DNA of 64,000 nucleotides from Mycobacterium pinniadriaticum (GTDB lineage: Bacteria > Actinomycetota > Actinomycetes > Mycobacteriales > Mycobacteriaceae): NCBI RefSeq assembly GCF_026242045.1, contig NZ_JAPJDO010000001.1:124001-188000 (forward strand). Direction: 5' to 3'. The notes beneath the pieces were generated by a model, which was given only the letters and a program-made list of their open reading frames with translations, ran no database searches and had not been told where the DNA came from. Shown here one piece after another: positions 17,828 to 27,917 of the stretch. Made by a program: the position numbers and the translations under genes. Position 1 is the first letter of the stretch. Every line of letters starts with the position of its first letter.

Positions 17828-18859
17828 ATGAAGCTGGGTCTGCAACTCGGATACTGGAGCGCACAACCTCCGACCAACCATGCGGAATTGGTGGCGACGG
17901 CCGAGGAAGCCGGCTTCGACACGGTGTTCACCGCCGAGGCGTGGGGCTCGGATGCGTTCACGCCGCTGGCCTGGTGGGGCCGTGAAACCACCCGCATGCG
18001 GCTGGGCACTTCGGTGGTCCAGCTGTCGGCCCGTACCCCGACCGCATGTGCGATGGCGTCACTGACCCTGGATCACCTCTCCGGGGGCCGGCACATCCTG
18101 GGTCTGGGCGTGTCCGGACCCCAGGTGGTCGAGGGTTGGTATGGGCAGAAATTCCCCAAGCCGTTGGCCCGCACCCGCGAGTACATCGACATCATCCGTC
18201 AGGTCTGGGCCCGACAGGCCCCCGTCACCAGCGCCGGGCCGCACTACCCGTTGCCGCTGGCCGGTGAGGGCACCACCGGCCTGGGCAAGCCGCTCAAGCC
18301 GATCGTGCATCCGCTGCGCGCCGACATCCCGATCATGCTCGGCGCCGAAGGCCCCAAGAACGTCGCGCTGGCCGCCGAGATCTGCGATGGCTGGCTGCCG
18401 ATCTTCTACTCCCCGCGGCTGGCGCCGATGTACAACGAATGGCTCGACGAAGGCTTCGCCCGTCCGGGAGCGCGCCGGTCCCGGGAGGACTTCGAGATCT
18501 GCGCGACCGCGCAGGTCGTGATCACCGACGACCGGGCCTCGATCATGGACCTGATCAAGCCGCACCTGGCGCTCTACATGGGCGGAATGGGTGCCGAGGA
18601 CACCAACTTCCATGCCGACGTCTACCGGCGGATGGGCTACTCCGAGGTCGTCGACGAGGTCACCCGGCTTTTCCGCAGCGACCGCAAAGACGACGCAGCC
18701 AAAGCCGTCCCCGATGAACTCGTCGACGACTCCGCGATCGTCGGCGACATCGACTATGTGCGCAAACAGATCGTGGCCTGGGAAGCCGCCGGGGTCACCA
18801 TGATGGTCATCGGTGCTCGGAGCCCCGAGCAGATCCGCGAAGCCGCCGACCTTTTGTAG
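17828..18859 (+). CDS. LLM-class F420-dependent oxidoreductase (Rv3520c-like)
   Basis: A 343-residue luciferase-like TIM barrel: GLQLGYWSAQPPTNH, FTAEAWGSDAFTPLAWWG, RLGTSVVQLSARTP, GRHILGLGVSGPQVVEGWYG, and a glycine-rich phosphate region near IPIMLGAEGPKNVALAAEI. It matches the F420-dependent group found in the same place in M. tuberculosis (Rv3520c). ATG 17828 has GAAAGG 8 bp upstream, so the longer upstream frame is rejected. A KstR box sits 44 bp upstream. The substrate is unknown; a sterol catabolite is expected. Confidence 0.88.
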   Translation: MKLGLQLGYWSAQPPTNHAELVATAEEAGFDTVFTAEAWGSDAFTPLAWWGRETTRMRLGTSVVQLSARTPTACAMASLTLDHLSGGRHILGLGVSGPQVVEGWYGQKFPKPLARTREYIDIIRQVWARQAPVTSAGPHYPLPLAGEGTTGLGKPLKPIVHPLRADIPIMLGAEGPKNVALAAEICDGWLPIFYSPRLAPMYNEWLDEGFARPGARRSREDFEICATAQVVITDDRASIMDLIKPHLALYMGGMGAEDTNFHADVYRRMGYSEVVDEVTRLFRSDRKDDAAKAVPDELVDDSAIVGDIDYVRKQIVAWEAAGVTMMVIGARSPEQIREAADLL

Positions 18860-18917
18860 ACACTTCTTGCGAGTTGTCTAGCCTGCGCTTTAGATTGACC
18901 GGATGACGTTCGGGCGC

Positions 18918-19637
18918 TCAGCGCAGGATGTGGGCGTCGCCGAAGGTCATCTCGACATTGGCGACCGAGCCCGACACCATTGCGCGCTTCGGCAGCCCGA
19001 GGCTGGCCAGTTCCTTGGCGTACGGGTGATCGCCCAGGCGCAGGGTGGCGCCGCCAGGGCGAAAACGCAGACCGGAGTTGATCATCTCCCAGGGCACCTC
19101 GCGAGTGGTGCCCTCGGCGAACGTGTAGGTCTTGAGCACCTGGCTGCGCGGCCGCAGCGACGGCAGCGGTACACCGCGGCGGAATTCCATCCCGGCGATC
19201 AGCGAGCCGCCCTCGCTGACATCGAAGGCGAACGGGTTCGTCTCGCGAACCTTGAACTCGGCCATGATCTTGGGGAAGCCCCAGATCGTGCGACCGGCCT
19301 CCAGCGTGAAGGACTGGTCGACGGGCAGATGGTGGATGAACGCCGCCGCGTCGCCGAGGGCCCGCAGACCCCGGGCGTTCGAGCCGGGGGGATTGACCAT
19401 CACGCACGTGCCGAACTCGTGGTATTTGCCGAGGTCGCCGTCGATGTAGCGGGCCAGCATCAAGTTCACCACCGCGCGGCCCGGCCGGAACTGGCAGACC
19501 TGCAATCCGCTGTAGTCGATGAGTCGCTGCGCGGCGTCGGCGGGAACCGAGAACATCGCCGTGTGGACATCCGCCTTGCGAATCCGCACCGGCATGGTGA
19601 GCACCGTGCCGGCAATGGTGTGCTGCGAATCAGACAT
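18918..19637 (-). CDS. Acetoacetate decarboxylase-family protein (Rv3519-like)
   Basis: A 239-residue protein of the ADC superfamily: QVCQFRPGRAVVNLMLARYIDGDLG, EFGTCVMVNPPG, TIWGFPKIMAEFKVRET. The Lys of FPK is at the place of the Schiff-base lysine in true acetoacetate decarboxylases, but many family members have other activities. It is divergent from cyp142 with 57 bp between, which repeats the M. tuberculosis order, and is convergent with the LLM gene. Role in steroid breakdown is inferred from place only. Confidence 0.82.
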   Translation of the reverse strand: MSDSQHTIAGTVLTMPVRIRKADVHTAMFSVPADAAQRLIDYSGLQVCQFRPGRAVVNLMLARYIDGDLGKYHEFGTCVMVNPPGSNARGLRALGDAAAFIHHLPVDQSFTLEAGRTIWGFPKIMAEFKVRETNPFAFDVSEGGSLIAGMEFRRGVPLPSLRPRSQVLKTYTFAEGTTREVPWEMINSGLRFRPGGATLRLGDHPYAKELASLGLPKRAMVSGSVANVEMTFGDAHILR

Positions 19638-19694
19638 GCGGCCACTGTAATCCGCTTTGACACCCCGCGTGAACAGAAGTATGGAGGGAAATAG

Positions 19695-20906
19695 ATGACG
19701 GGCACCCTGGCTCCGGCCAAGCCGAATGTTGATCTGACCGACGGGAATTTCTACGCCGACGGTTCCGCACGCGAGGCGTACCGCTGGATGCGGGCCAACG
19801 AGCCGGTGTTTCGCGACCGCAACGGGTTGGCGGCCGCCACAACGTATCAGGCGGTCATCGACGCCGAGCGCGACCCGGAAACGTTCTCCAACACCGGTGG
19901 AATCCGTCCCGACAACCCGGGCATGCCGTACATGATCGATATGGACGATCCGGGACACCTGCTGCGCCGCAAGCTCGTCAACGCCGGCTTCACCCGCAAA
20001 CGGGTGATGGACAAGGTCGCCGGCATCGACACGCTGTGTGACACGCTCATCGATGCGGTTTGCGAGCGAGGGGAGTGCGACTTCGTCCGCGACATCGCCG
20101 CTCCGCTGCCCATGGCCGTCATCGGTGACATGCTCGGGGTGCTGCCCGAAGAACGCTCAACGCTGTTGAAGTGGTCCGACGATCTGGTGTGCGGGTTGAA
20201 CTCGGCGGCCGATGCCGAGACGCTGCAGGCCGTCATGGACGCATTCGCCGGGTATTCCGCGTACGCCACTGAAACCATCGCCAAGCGTCGGGCCGAACCG
20301 ACCGACGACTTGTTCTCGATCCTGGTCAACTCCGAGGTCGAAGGCCAGCGGATGGATGATCAGGAGATCATCATGGAGACCCTGCTGATTCTGATCGGCG
20401 GGGACGAGACCACCCGGCACACGTTGTCGGGGGGCGCCGAACAGCTTGTGCGCCACAAGGATCAATGGCAGGCCCTGGTGGCCGACCCGGCCCTGATCCC
20501 CGGCGCGATCGAGGAGATGCTGCGCTGGACCTCGCCGGTCAAGAATATGGCCCGAACGGCTATGCGTGACGTTGAGTTCCATGGCACGCAGCTACGTCAG
20601 GGTGAAAAGATGCTGCTGATGTTCGAGGCGGCCAACTTCGACGAGTCGGTGTTCGGCGACCCCGACAACTTCCGTATCGACCGGAACCCGAACAGTCACT
20701 TGGCTTTCGGCTTTGGAACTCACTTCTGCCTCGGTAACCAGCTGGCGCGGCTGGAGTTGAGCACCATGGTGCGCAAGATTCTCGAGCGGCTGCCGGATCT
20801 GCGGCTGGCCGACGAGAATGCCCTGCCACTGCGACCGGCAAACTTCGTCAGCGGCTTGGAAGCGATGCCGGTGGTCTTCACTCCTAGCGCCCCAGTGCTG
20901 GCCTGA
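19695..20906 (+). CDS. cyp142: Cytochrome P450 CYP142, steroid C26/27 hydroxylase
   Basis: A 403-residue soluble P450. The I-helix oxygen motif is GGDETT (235-240), the ExxR pair is E274-R277, and the heme loop is FGFGTHFCLG with C345 as the thiolate ligand. Sequence and position match CYP142A1 (Rv3518c), which oxidises the terminal methyl of cholesterol/cholestenone, the first step of side-chain breakdown. GGAGGGAA lies just before the ATG. Its redox partner could be the ferredoxin at 32008, although this is not known. The other sterol hydroxylase, CYP125, is not in the window. Confidence 0.93.
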   Translation: MTGTLAPAKPNVDLTDGNFYADGSAREAYRWMRANEPVFRDRNGLAAATTYQAVIDAERDPETFSNTGGIRPDNPGMPYMIDMDDPGHLLRRKLVNAGFTRKRVMDKVAGIDTLCDTLIDAVCERGECDFVRDIAAPLPMAVIGDMLGVLPEERSTLLKWSDDLVCGLNSAADAETLQAVMDAFAGYSAYATETIAKRRAEPTDDLFSILVNSEVEGQRMDDQEIIMETLLILIGGDETTRHTLSGGAEQLVRHKDQWQALVADPALIPGAIEEMLRWTSPVKNMARTAMRDVEFHGTQLRQGEKMLLMFEAANFDESVFGDPDNFRIDRNPNSHLAFGFGTHFCLGNQLARLELSTMVRKILERLPDLRLADENALPLRPANFVSGLEAMPVVFTPSAPVLA

Positions 20907-21111
20907 CGTCGAGCTATCGCCACCAGTCGTACCTGACCCTCGCTCACCCGAGGCTGGAGTTGTCGCCGGCTATTCGGACTTTCGCATGTTGGTGACAGTT
21001 TGGGCGTAGGCCCTGGTTTGGGCTGTCCCGGTTTCGGGAATCACGAACGCACCTCGTAGGTGGCGGTGCGGCCGACCGGCGCGGGGCAACATCAGCACGA
21101 ACTGGGGCGCC

Positions 21112-21858
21112 ATGACTGTCATCGAATCCGACTTGGCCCAATCGGTCCGCCGGCTGTTTGTGGCCGCGATGCTCGCCGTCACCGCGCCGATCGCGGCACC
21201 GGCGGGCACCCCGACAGCATCGGCGGCCGACGGGTGCCCCGATGTGGAGGTCGTCTTCGCGCGCGGCACGTTCGAGCCGCCGGGTGTCGGGGGCATCGGG
21301 CGGGCCTTCACCGACGAGCTGCGAGCCCAGCCTCAGCTGGGCGGCAAGTCCGTCGACGTCTACCCGGTGAATTACCCTGCCTCGCTGAACTTCTCGACGG
21401 CCGCCGACGGTGTCATCGACGCCAGCAATCGGGTCCGTGACATGGCCTCGAGATGCCCGAGCACCCAGCTGGTGCTCGGCGGTTACTCCCAAGGCGCGGC
21501 GGTGGTCGGCTACGTCACCATCGACAAGATGCCGGACGGCTACGTCCCGCCGGCCGGGATCACCGGACTCATGCCGTCTGAGATCGCCGATCACCTCGCC
21601 GCCGTGGCGCTGTTCGGAAAGCCGTCGAACGGCTTCTTGAACGGCATCGACCGCGACGCCCCGCCGATCTCCGTCGGTGGGCTCTATGCGCCCAAGACCA
21701 TCGACCAGTGTGTTCCCGAGGACCCGATCTGCTCGCCGACCGGCGGCGACAGCGCCGCGCACCAGGCGTATGCGGCCAATGGGATGACCGCCCAGGCCGC
21801 CGGGTTCGCCGCACAGAAGGTCCTCGCCGCCACAGCCGCGACGACGAGCGGCGGCTAG
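21112..21858 (+). CDS. Secreted cutinase-family serine esterase
   Basis: A 248-residue cutinase-like protein. The signal peptide covers about residues 1-38 (hydrophobic core 15-30, ending ASAAD). S126 in GYSQG is the nucleophile; Asp and His are expected in [11 protein letters not shown] and [11 protein letters not shown]42 and C115 probably form the first disulfide and QC...IC the second. Mycobacterial cutinase-like proteins hydrolyse fatty esters and phospholipids outside the cell. I recall no cutinase at this place in M. tuberculosis. Its stop shares CTAG with the convergent echA19 stop. Confidence 0.9.
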   Translation: MTVIESDLAQSVRRLFVAAMLAVTAPIAAPAGTPTASAADGCPDVEVVFARGTFEPPGVGGIGRAFTDELRAQPQLGGKSVDVYPVNYPASLNFSTAADGVIDASNRVRDMASRCPSTQLVLGGYSQGAAVVGYVTIDKMPDGYVPPAGITGLMPSEIADHLAAVALFGKPSNGFLNGIDRDAPPISVGGLYAPKTIDQCVPEDPICSPTGGDSAAHQAYAANGMTAQAAGFAAQKVLAATAATTSGG

Positions 21859-22655
21859 CGCATCTTGAACTGGGGGGCGCGTTTCTCCTTGAACGCCAGC
21901 GGGCCTTCCTTGGCGTCCTCGGACAGGAACACCGGGATGCCGTTGGCGGTGTCGGGCTTGAACGCGTCGAGTTCGTGCATGCCCTCCGACTCGCGGATGG
22001 TCTTGAGGATCGCCTGCACCGCGAGCGGCCCGTTGTTGTTGATGACGTCGGCGATCTCAAGTGCCTTCTCCAGCGCCGTGCCGTCGGGTACCACGTAGCC
22101 GATGAGTCCGTAGGACAGGGCCTCGGCGGCGGTGATGTGGCGTCCGGTCAGCAGCAGGTCGCAGGCGATGGTGTAGGGGATCTGCCGCGGCAGCCGCACT
22201 GCCGAGCCACCCATCGGGTACAGACTCCACTTGGCTTCGGAGATGCCGAATTTCGCGCTTTCGCCCGCGACGCGGATATCGGTGCCCTGCAGGATCTCGG
22301 TGCCGCCCGCGATCGCCGGGCCTTCGACCGCCGCGATGAGCGGCTTGGTGAGCCTGCGGCCCTTCAGCAGACCCTCGATCTTCGTGGGGTCGAACGCGCC
22401 GCTCTTGAACGAATCCCCGGGCGGGGCCTTGGTCGCGTTCTTGAGGTCCATGCCGGCGCAGAAGTACCCCCCCGCGCCGGTCAGGATGCAGGTGCGGATC
22501 TCCGGATCCTCGTCCACCCGGTTCCAGGCGTCCACCATGATCGAGAGCATCTCGGTGGACAGCGCGTTGCGCGCCTCGGGCCGGTTCAGCGTGACGATGA
22601 GGGTGTGTCCGCGCTGCTCAATGAGGGCATCGGCGTCTTTTTTGGGCTCACTCAC
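21855..22655 (-). CDS. echA19: Steroid enoyl-CoA hydratase (EchA19)
   Basis: A 266-residue crotonase. The oxyanion-hole region is FCAGMDL (65-71) and both catalytic glutamates are present, E120 in AIAGGTE and E140 in GISEAKW. M. tuberculosis EchA19 (Rv3516) hydrates steroid side-chain enoyl-CoA thioesters during beta-oxidation. The gene begins with GTG and is divergent from fadD19 across a KstR box, the same arrangement as Rv3516/Rv3515c. Confidence 0.93.
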   Translation of the reverse strand: MSEPKKDADALIEQRGHTLIVTLNRPEARNALSTEMLSIMVDAWNRVDEDPEIRTCILTGAGGYFCAGMDLKNATKAPPGDSFKSGAFDPTKIEGLLKGRRLTKPLIAAVEGPAIAGGTEILQGTDIRVAGESAKFGISEAKWSLYPMGGSAVRLPRQIPYTIACDLLLTGRHITAAEALSYGLIGYVVPDGTALEKALEIADVINNNGPLAVQAILKTIRESEGMHELDAFKPDTANGIPVFLSEDAKEGPLAFKEKRAPQFKMR

Positions 22656-22699
22656 GGATATCTGCCTTCCAGCATCTTTGCCACAGACTTGATTGGAAA

Positions 22700-22713
22700 T
22701 GTAACACGTTCTA
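22700..22713. promoter_or_regulatory. KstR operator between echA19 and fadD19
   Basis: TGTAACACGTTCTA fits TnnAACnnGTTnnA. It ends 10 bp before the fadD19 GTG start and lies 44 bp upstream of echA19. The same 14-mer recurs upstream of fadE26. Confidence 0.85.
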
Positions 22714-22723
22714 ATTTGGGTCC

Positions 22724-24376
22724 GTGGCCCTGAACATAGCCGATCTAGCCGAACACGCCATCGATGCCGTGCCTGACCGCGTTGCCTTCATCTGCGGCGA
22801 CCAACAAATCACCTTCGCCGAATTGGAGGACAAGGCGAACCGGTTCGCCCACTACCTCCTGGACCACGGCGTCAAGAAGGACGACAAGGTCGGGCTGTAC
22901 TGCCGGAACCGCATCGAAATCGTCATCGCGATGCTCGGCACCATCAAGGCCGGCGCCATCCTGGTCAACGTCAACTTCCGCTACGTCGAGGGCGAGCTGC
23001 GCTACCTGTTCGAGAACTCCGACATGGTGGCCCTGGTCCACGAACGCCAGTACGCCGACCGCGTCGCCAACGTGCTGCCGGACACCCCCGACGTGAAGAC
23101 GATCCTCGTCATCGAAGACGGCAGTGACAAGGACTACCAGCGCTACGGTGGCGTGGAGTTCTACCAGGCCCTCGCCGAGGCCTCGCCCGAGCGCGACTTC
23201 GGGGAGCGCAGCGAGGACGACATCTACCTGCTCTACACCGGCGGGACCACCGGTTTCCCCAAGGGCGTGATGTGGCGCCATGAGGACATCTACCGGGTTC
23301 TGTTCGGCGGCACCGATTTCGCCACCGGCGAGTTCGTCAAGGACGAATACGACTTGTCCCGGGCGGCTGTCGACAACCCTCCGATGGTTCGCTACGCGAT
23401 TCCGCCGATGATCCACGGCGCCACCCAGTCGGCCACCTGGATGTCCATCTTCTCGGGCCAAACCACCGTGCTGGCACCAGAATTCGACGCCGATGAAGTC
23501 TGGCAGACCATCCACGAACACAAGGTGAACCTGCTCTTCTTCACCGGTGACGCGATGGCGCGGCCGCTGCTCGACGCGCTGCAGTCCGCCCTGGACAGTG
23601 GCAAGGACTACGACCTCTCTTCGCTGTTCCTGCTCGCCAGCACCGCCGCGCTGTTCTCCACCAGCCTCAAGGAGAAGCTGCTCGAACTGCTGCCCAACCG
23701 GATCATCACCGACTCCATCGGCTCGTCGGAGACCGGCTTCGGCGGCACCAGCATCGTCGCCAAGGGCGAGCACCACATGGGTGGCCCGCGGGTGACCATC
23801 GACCACCGCACCGTCGTCCTCGATGAGGAGGGCAACGAGGTCAAACCCGGCTCGGGGGTGCGCGGCGTGATCGCCAAGAAGGGGAACATCCCCGTCGGCT
23901 ATTACAAGGACGAGAAGAAGACCGCCGAGACGTTCAAGACCTACAACGGCGTGCGCTACGCGATTCCCGGAGATTACGCCGAGGTCGAGGCCGACGGCAC
24001 CGTCACGATGCTGGGCCGCGGTTCGGTGTCGATCAACAGCGGCGGCGAAAAGATCTATCCCGAAGAGGTCGAGGCCGCTCTCAAGGGCCATCCGGACGTG
24101 TTCGACGCCCTGGTCGTCGGTGTGCCCGATCCGCGCTTCGGCAACCATGTCGCCGCCGTAGTCGCGCCCCGCCAGGGTGCCCGCCCGACGCTGAGTGAAC
24201 TGGATACGTTCGTGCGCAAGGAGATCGCCGGCTACAAGGTGCCGCGCAGTTTGTGGCTGGTCGACGAGGTCAAGCGTTCACCGGCCGGCAAGCCGGACTA
24301 CAAGTGGGCCAAGGACCAGACCGAACAGCGGCCGGCGGACGAAGTACACGCCAAGCACGCGGGTGCCGCCAGCTGA
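22724..24376 (+). CDS. fadD19: Steroid side-chain acyl-CoA ligase (FadD19)
   Basis: A 550-residue AMP-forming ligase. The ATP/AMP P-loop is [11 protein letters not shown] (171-181), later [11 protein letters not shown] and [35 protein letters not shown], ending with the lysine region [12 protein letters not shown]. FadD19 activates the C26 carboxylate of sterols and in Rhodococcus was needed for C24-branched sterols. The GTG start is 10 bp from a KstR box, with no clear ribosome-binding site. The next gene starts within its stop (TGATG). Confidence 0.95.
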   Translation: MALNIADLAEHAIDAVPDRVAFICGDQQITFAELEDKANRFAHYLLDHGVKKDDKVGLYCRNRIEIVIAMLGTIKAGAILVNVNFRYVEGELRYLFENSDMVALVHERQYADRVANVLPDTPDVKTILVIEDGSDKDYQRYGGVEFYQALAEASPERDFGERSEDDIYLLYTGGTTGFPKGVMWRHEDIYRVLFGGTDFATGEFVKDEYDLSRAAVDNPPMVRYAIPPMIHGATQSATWMSIFSGQTTVLAPEFDADEVWQTIHEHKVNLLFFTGDAMARPLLDALQSALDSGKDYDLSSLFLLASTAALFSTSLKEKLLELLPNRIITDSIGSSETGFGGTSIVAKGEHHMGGPRVTIDHRTVVLDEEGNEVKPGSGVRGVIAKKGNIPVGYYKDEKKTAETFKTYNGVRYAIPGDYAEVEADGTVTMLGRGSVSINSGGEKIYPEEVEAALKGHPDVFDALVVGVPDPRFGNHVAAVVAPRQGARPTLSELDTFVRKEIAGYKVPRSLWLVDEVKRSPAGKPDYKWAKDQTEQRPADEVHAKHAGAAS

Positions 24377-25497
24377 TGCACACGGAACTGTGCGACCGGT
24401 TCGGCATCGACTACCCGATCTTCGTCTTCACCCCGTCGGAGAAGGTGGCCGCGGCGGTCAGCCGGGCCGGCGGAATGGGCGTCCTGGGGTGCGTGCGGTT
24501 CAACCAGCCCGACGACCTCGAGGGCGTCCTGCAGTGGATGGACGCCAATACCGACGGTAAGCCGTACGGCGTCGACGTCGTGATGCCGGCGAAGATCCCC
24601 ACCGAGGGCACCGCCGTCGACATCGACAAGCTGGTCCCGCAGGCCCATCGGGACTTCGTCGCCAAGACCCTCGCCGACCTCGGCGTGCCGCCGCTGTCCG
24701 ACGACACCGCCCGCAACGAGGGCACGCTGGGCTGGCTGCACTCGATCGCACGGTCACATGTGGAAGTCGCCCTGCGGCATCCGATCAAGTTGATCGCCAA
24801 CGCGCTCGGGTCGCCCCCCAAGGACGTCATCGATCAGGTGCATGAAGCCGGCGTGCCGATCGCGGCGCTGGCCGGATCGGCCAAACATGCCCGGCGACAC
24901 GTCGACAACGGCGTGGACATCGTCGTCGCCCAGGGCCACGAGGCCGGCGGTCACACCGGCGAGATCGGGTCGATGGTGTTGTGGCCGGAGATCGTAGATG
25001 CGGTATCGGATCGGGCCGCGGTGCTCGCCGCCGGCGGTATCGGCACCGGCCGCCAGGTGGCGGCCGCACTGGCGCTGGGCGCCCAGGGCGTGTGGATGGG
25101 GTCGGCGTTTCTGACCTCGGCCGAATACGACCTCGGTGTCCGGTTGCCGTCCGGCCGGTCGGTGATCCAGGAGGCGATGCTGGCGGCGACCTCGGCCGAC
25201 ACCGTGCGTCGTCGGATCTACACCGGCAAACCGGCCCGACTGCTCAAGAGCCGATGGACCGACGCGTGGGATGCCGAGGGTGCGCCCGAACCGCTGCCGA
25301 TGCCGTTGCAGAACATCCTGGTCAGCGAGGCACATCAGCGGATGAGTGAATCGTCGGATCCGACCACGGTGGCCATGCCGGTGGGCCAGATCGTCGGCCG
25401 GATGAACGAGATCCGACCGGTCGCCGAGATCATCGCCGAGTTGGTCGCCGGCTTCGAGGCCGCGACCCGGAAACTGGATACGATCCGCGACAGTTAA
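24376..25497 (+). CDS. Nitronate monooxygenase/2-nitropropane dioxygenase-family flavoprotein
   Basis: A 373-residue FMN-binding TIM barrel: DYPIFVFTPSEKVAAAVSRAGGMGVLG at the start, DIVVAQGHEAGGHTGEIG with the family's His, AAGGIGTGRQVAAALALGAQGVWMGSAFL as the phosphate-binding end. The family oxidises nitronates, but several mycobacterial members are enoyl/keto reductase-like, so the reaction is uncertain. One-base overlap with fadD19 makes it operonic and KstR-controlled, so a steroid-linked substrate is probable. Confidence 0.85.
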   Translation: MHTELCDRFGIDYPIFVFTPSEKVAAAVSRAGGMGVLGCVRFNQPDDLEGVLQWMDANTDGKPYGVDVVMPAKIPTEGTAVDIDKLVPQAHRDFVAKTLADLGVPPLSDDTARNEGTLGWLHSIARSHVEVALRHPIKLIANALGSPPKDVIDQVHEAGVPIAALAGSAKHARRHVDNGVDIVVAQGHEAGGHTGEIGSMVLWPEIVDAVSDRAAVLAAGGIGTGRQVAAALALGAQGVWMGSAFLTSAEYDLGVRLPSGRSVIQEAMLAATSADTVRRRIYTGKPARLLKSRWTDAWDAEGAPEPLPMPLQNILVSEAHQRMSESSDPTTVAMPVGQIVGRMNEIRPVAEIIAELVAGFEAATRKLDTIRDS

Positions 25498-25525
25498 CGG
25501 TGGCGCGCGTCTACAGTCGAACGCG

Positions 25526-26359
25526 ATGACGATCGACGTGTGGATGCAGCACCCCACTGCCCGATTCCTGGCCAGTGACATCTTTGCGTCGCTGCGCCGC
25601 TGGACCGCCGGGCAGATCCCGGAGGGCGAGGTGCCCATCGAGGCGACCGTCGCCTCGATGGATGCCGCGGGTGTCGAGATCGGTCTACTGAGCGCCTGGC
25701 GTGGACCGCACGGTCAGAACATGATCACCAATGATGAGGTCGCCGAATGGGTTCGGCGATATCCGAACCGGTTTGCCGGGTTGGCCGCGGTCGATCTGGA
25801 CCGGCCCATGGAAGCGGTCCGTGAGCTGCGGCGACGCGTCCGCGACGACGGGTTCGTCGGACTACGGGTGGTGCCATGGCTCTGGGGAGCCCCGCCGACC
25901 GACCGCCGCTACTATCCGCTGTTCGCCGAGTGCGTCGAGCTCGGTGTGCCGTTCTGCACGCAGGTGGGCCACACCGGACCGTTACGTCCATCGGAAACCG
26001 GCCGCCCGATTCCCTACATCGACGACATTGCCCTGGACTTCCCCGAACTGAGCATCATCTGCGGCCATGTCGGCTACCCGTGGACGGAGGAGATGGTCGC
26101 GGTGGCCCGCAAGCACGAGAACGTCTACATCGACACATCGGCCTATACCTCCCGTCGTCTACCGAGAGAGCTCGTCGAGTTCATGAAGACCAACACCGGC
26201 GCGCGAAAAGTGCTGTTCGGCACCAACTATCCGATGATCGGCCACCGACACGCCCTCGATGGCCTCGACGAGCTGGGCCTTTCCGGCGACACCCGCTCGG
26301 CGTACCTGCGCGGCAATGCCATGCAGGCGTTCACCGCGCTCGGGGCGGTTGCCTCGTGA
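25526..26359 (+). CDS. Amidohydrolase-family protein (Rv3510c-like)
   Basis: A 277-residue amidohydrolase 2-type TIM barrel: FVGLRVVPWLWGAPPTDRRYYPLF, FCTQVGHTGPLRPSE, SIICGHVGYPWTEEMVAVARKHENVYIDTSAYT, VLFGTNYPMI. These are the strand-end motifs of ACMSD-like decarboxylases and hydrolases, but the N-terminal HxH metal motif is not present, so the metal site may differ. It precedes ilvX with a GTGA overlap, an order matching Rv3510c-Rv3509c. Role unknown. Confidence 0.85.
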   Translation: MTIDVWMQHPTARFLASDIFASLRRWTAGQIPEGEVPIEATVASMDAAGVEIGLLSAWRGPHGQNMITNDEVAEWVRRYPNRFAGLAAVDLDRPMEAVRELRRRVRDDGFVGLRVVPWLWGAPPTDRRYYPLFAECVELGVPFCTQVGHTGPLRPSETGRPIPYIDDIALDFPELSIICGHVGYPWTEEMVAVARKHENVYIDTSAYTSRRLPRELVEFMKTNTGARKVLFGTNYPMIGHRHALDGLDELGLSGDTRSAYLRGNAMQAFTALGAVAS

Positions 26360-27912
26360 ACGGCGCCCGGGCACTGATCACGACGCTGGTCGACAACGGT
26401 GTGCAGGTCTGTTTCGCCAACCCCGGCACCTCGGAGATGCACTTCGTCGCCGCCCTGGACACCGTGCCGCAGATGCGCGGTGTGCTCACCCTCTTCGAAG
26501 GTGTCGCCACCGGTGCGGCCGACGGATACGCCCGTATCTCGGGTGGCCCGGCCGCGGTGCTGTTGCACTTGGGTCCGGGGCTGGGCAACGGCCTGGCCAA
26601 CCTGCACAACGCCCGCCGCGCGGTGGTGCCCCTGGTCGTGGTGGTCGGCGACCACGCGACCTATCACAAGAAGTACGACGCACCATTGGAGTCGGATATC
26701 GACTCGGTCGCAGGCACGGTGTCGGGCTGGCTGCGGCGCAGCCTCGAGGTGACCGATGTGGCCGCCGATGCCGCCGAGGCCATCGCCTCGGCGCGAATTC
26801 ACCGGCACATCTCCACCTTGATCCTGCCTGCGGACGTGTCCTGGGACGAGGGTGCCGCGCCTCTGGAAAGCGCTGCGTTGCAGACAGATCTGGCGGCTGT
26901 CGATGCGAGTCGCGCCGAGGCCGCGCTGCGTTCGGGTGAGCCCACGGTGATCATGGTCGGTGGCGACGCCACCGATTCGGCCGGGCTGTCCGCGGCGGTC
27001 AGGCTCACCCAGGTGAGTGGGGCGAGAGTGTTGTGTGAGACCTTCCCGACCCGGCTCGAACGCGGGGCGGGCGTGCCGGCAGTGGAGCGGCTGGCCTATT
27101 TCGCGGAGGCCGCCACGACCCAACTCGCCGGCGCCCGGCACCTGGTGCTGGCGGGGGCGCCCCACCCGGTCTCGTTCTTCGCCTACCCCGGCAAGGCGAG
27201 CGACCTGGTGCCCGACGACTGCGCGGTGCACACCCTGGCCGGCCCCGTCGGGGCCGGCGCGGCGCTGGCGGGTCTGGCGGACCGGATGGCGCCGACCGAG
27301 ACCGCCGCCACCGCCGAACTCGCACGGCCGGCGTTGCCGAGCGGTCCGCTCAACGTGAGCACCTCGGCCGATGTCATCGGCGCGCTGCTGCCGGAGCGGG
27401 CGATCGTCGTCGACGAGGCGAACACCTCGGGCGTCCTGCTGCCGCAGTCGACGGCCGGTGCGCCGGCACACGACTGGCTCACCTTGACCGGTGGGGCGAT
27501 CGGCTACGCGCTGCCGGTGTCGATCGGCGCCGCGATCGCCGCACCGGACCGTCCGGTGCTGTGCCTGGAGTCCGACGGCTCGGCGATGTACACCATCTCG
27601 GCCCTGTGGACCCAGGCTCGCGAGCACCTCGACATCACCACCGTCGTCTATGCCAACCGCGCCTACGACATCTTGCGGATCGAACTGCAGCGGGTCGGAG
27701 CCGAGGCCGCAGGGGAGCGGCCGGGACCCAAAGCCGAGTCGCTCCTCGATTTGACCGGGCCCACGCTGGATTTCGTTCGCATCGCCAAAGGTATGGGTGT
27801 GCCCGCCCGCCGGGTCGGCACCGCCGAGGAACTCGCCGACGCGCTGCAATGGGCGTTCGGCGAACCGGGACCGCACCTCATCGAAGCGGTCATGCCCTCG
27901 ATCGCGGGCTAG
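26356..27912 (+). CDS. ilvX: ThDP-dependent acetolactate synthase-like enzyme (IlvX)
   Basis: A 518-residue ThDP enzyme. The catalytic Glu lies in LFEGVATGAADGYAR (E48) and the ThDP/Mg motif is SDGSAMYTISALWTQ followed about 25 residues on by YANRAYDIL, replacing the usual GDG...NN by SDG...AN. It resembles the IlvG/oxalyl-CoA-decarboxylase-like group called IlvX (Rv3509c) rather than true IlvB, and no small regulatory subunit is nearby. Its substrate is unknown. GTG start in GTGA with the amidohydrolase. A long hairpin follows 5 bp after its stop. Confidence 0.87.
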   Translation: MNGARALITTLVDNGVQVCFANPGTSEMHFVAALDTVPQMRGVLTLFEGVATGAADGYARISGGPAAVLLHLGPGLGNGLANLHNARRAVVPLVVVVGDHATYHKKYDAPLESDIDSVAGTVSGWLRRSLEVTDVAADAAEAIASARIHRHISTLILPADVSWDEGAAPLESAALQTDLAAVDASRAEAALRSGEPTVIMVGGDATDSAGLSAAVRLTQVSGARVLCETFPTRLERGAGVPAVERLAYFAEAATTQLAGARHLVLAGAPHPVSFFAYPGKASDLVPDDCAVHTLAGPVGAGAALAGLADRMAPTETAATAELARPALPSGPLNVSTSADVIGALLPERAIVVDEANTSGVLLPQSTAGAPAHDWLTLTGGAIGYALPVSIGAAIAAPDRPVLCLESDGSAMYTISALWTQAREHLDITTVVYANRAYDILRIELQRVGAEAAGERPGPKAESLLDLTGPTLDFVRIAKGMGVPARRVGTAEELADALQWAFGEPGPHLIEAVMPSIAG

Positions 27913-27917
27913 TTTGC

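Noticed and set aside
6509..20931. TCGCCACCAGTCGT occurring near 6.5 kb and near 20.9 kb as a dispersed repeat
   Set aside because: A 14-base match is expected by chance in 64 kb of GC-rich sequence and the flanks do not match.
26227..27876. A 549-codon minus-strand open frame opposite ilvX
   Set aside because: Shadow of ilvX; no domain signature, Arg/Gly/His-rich.
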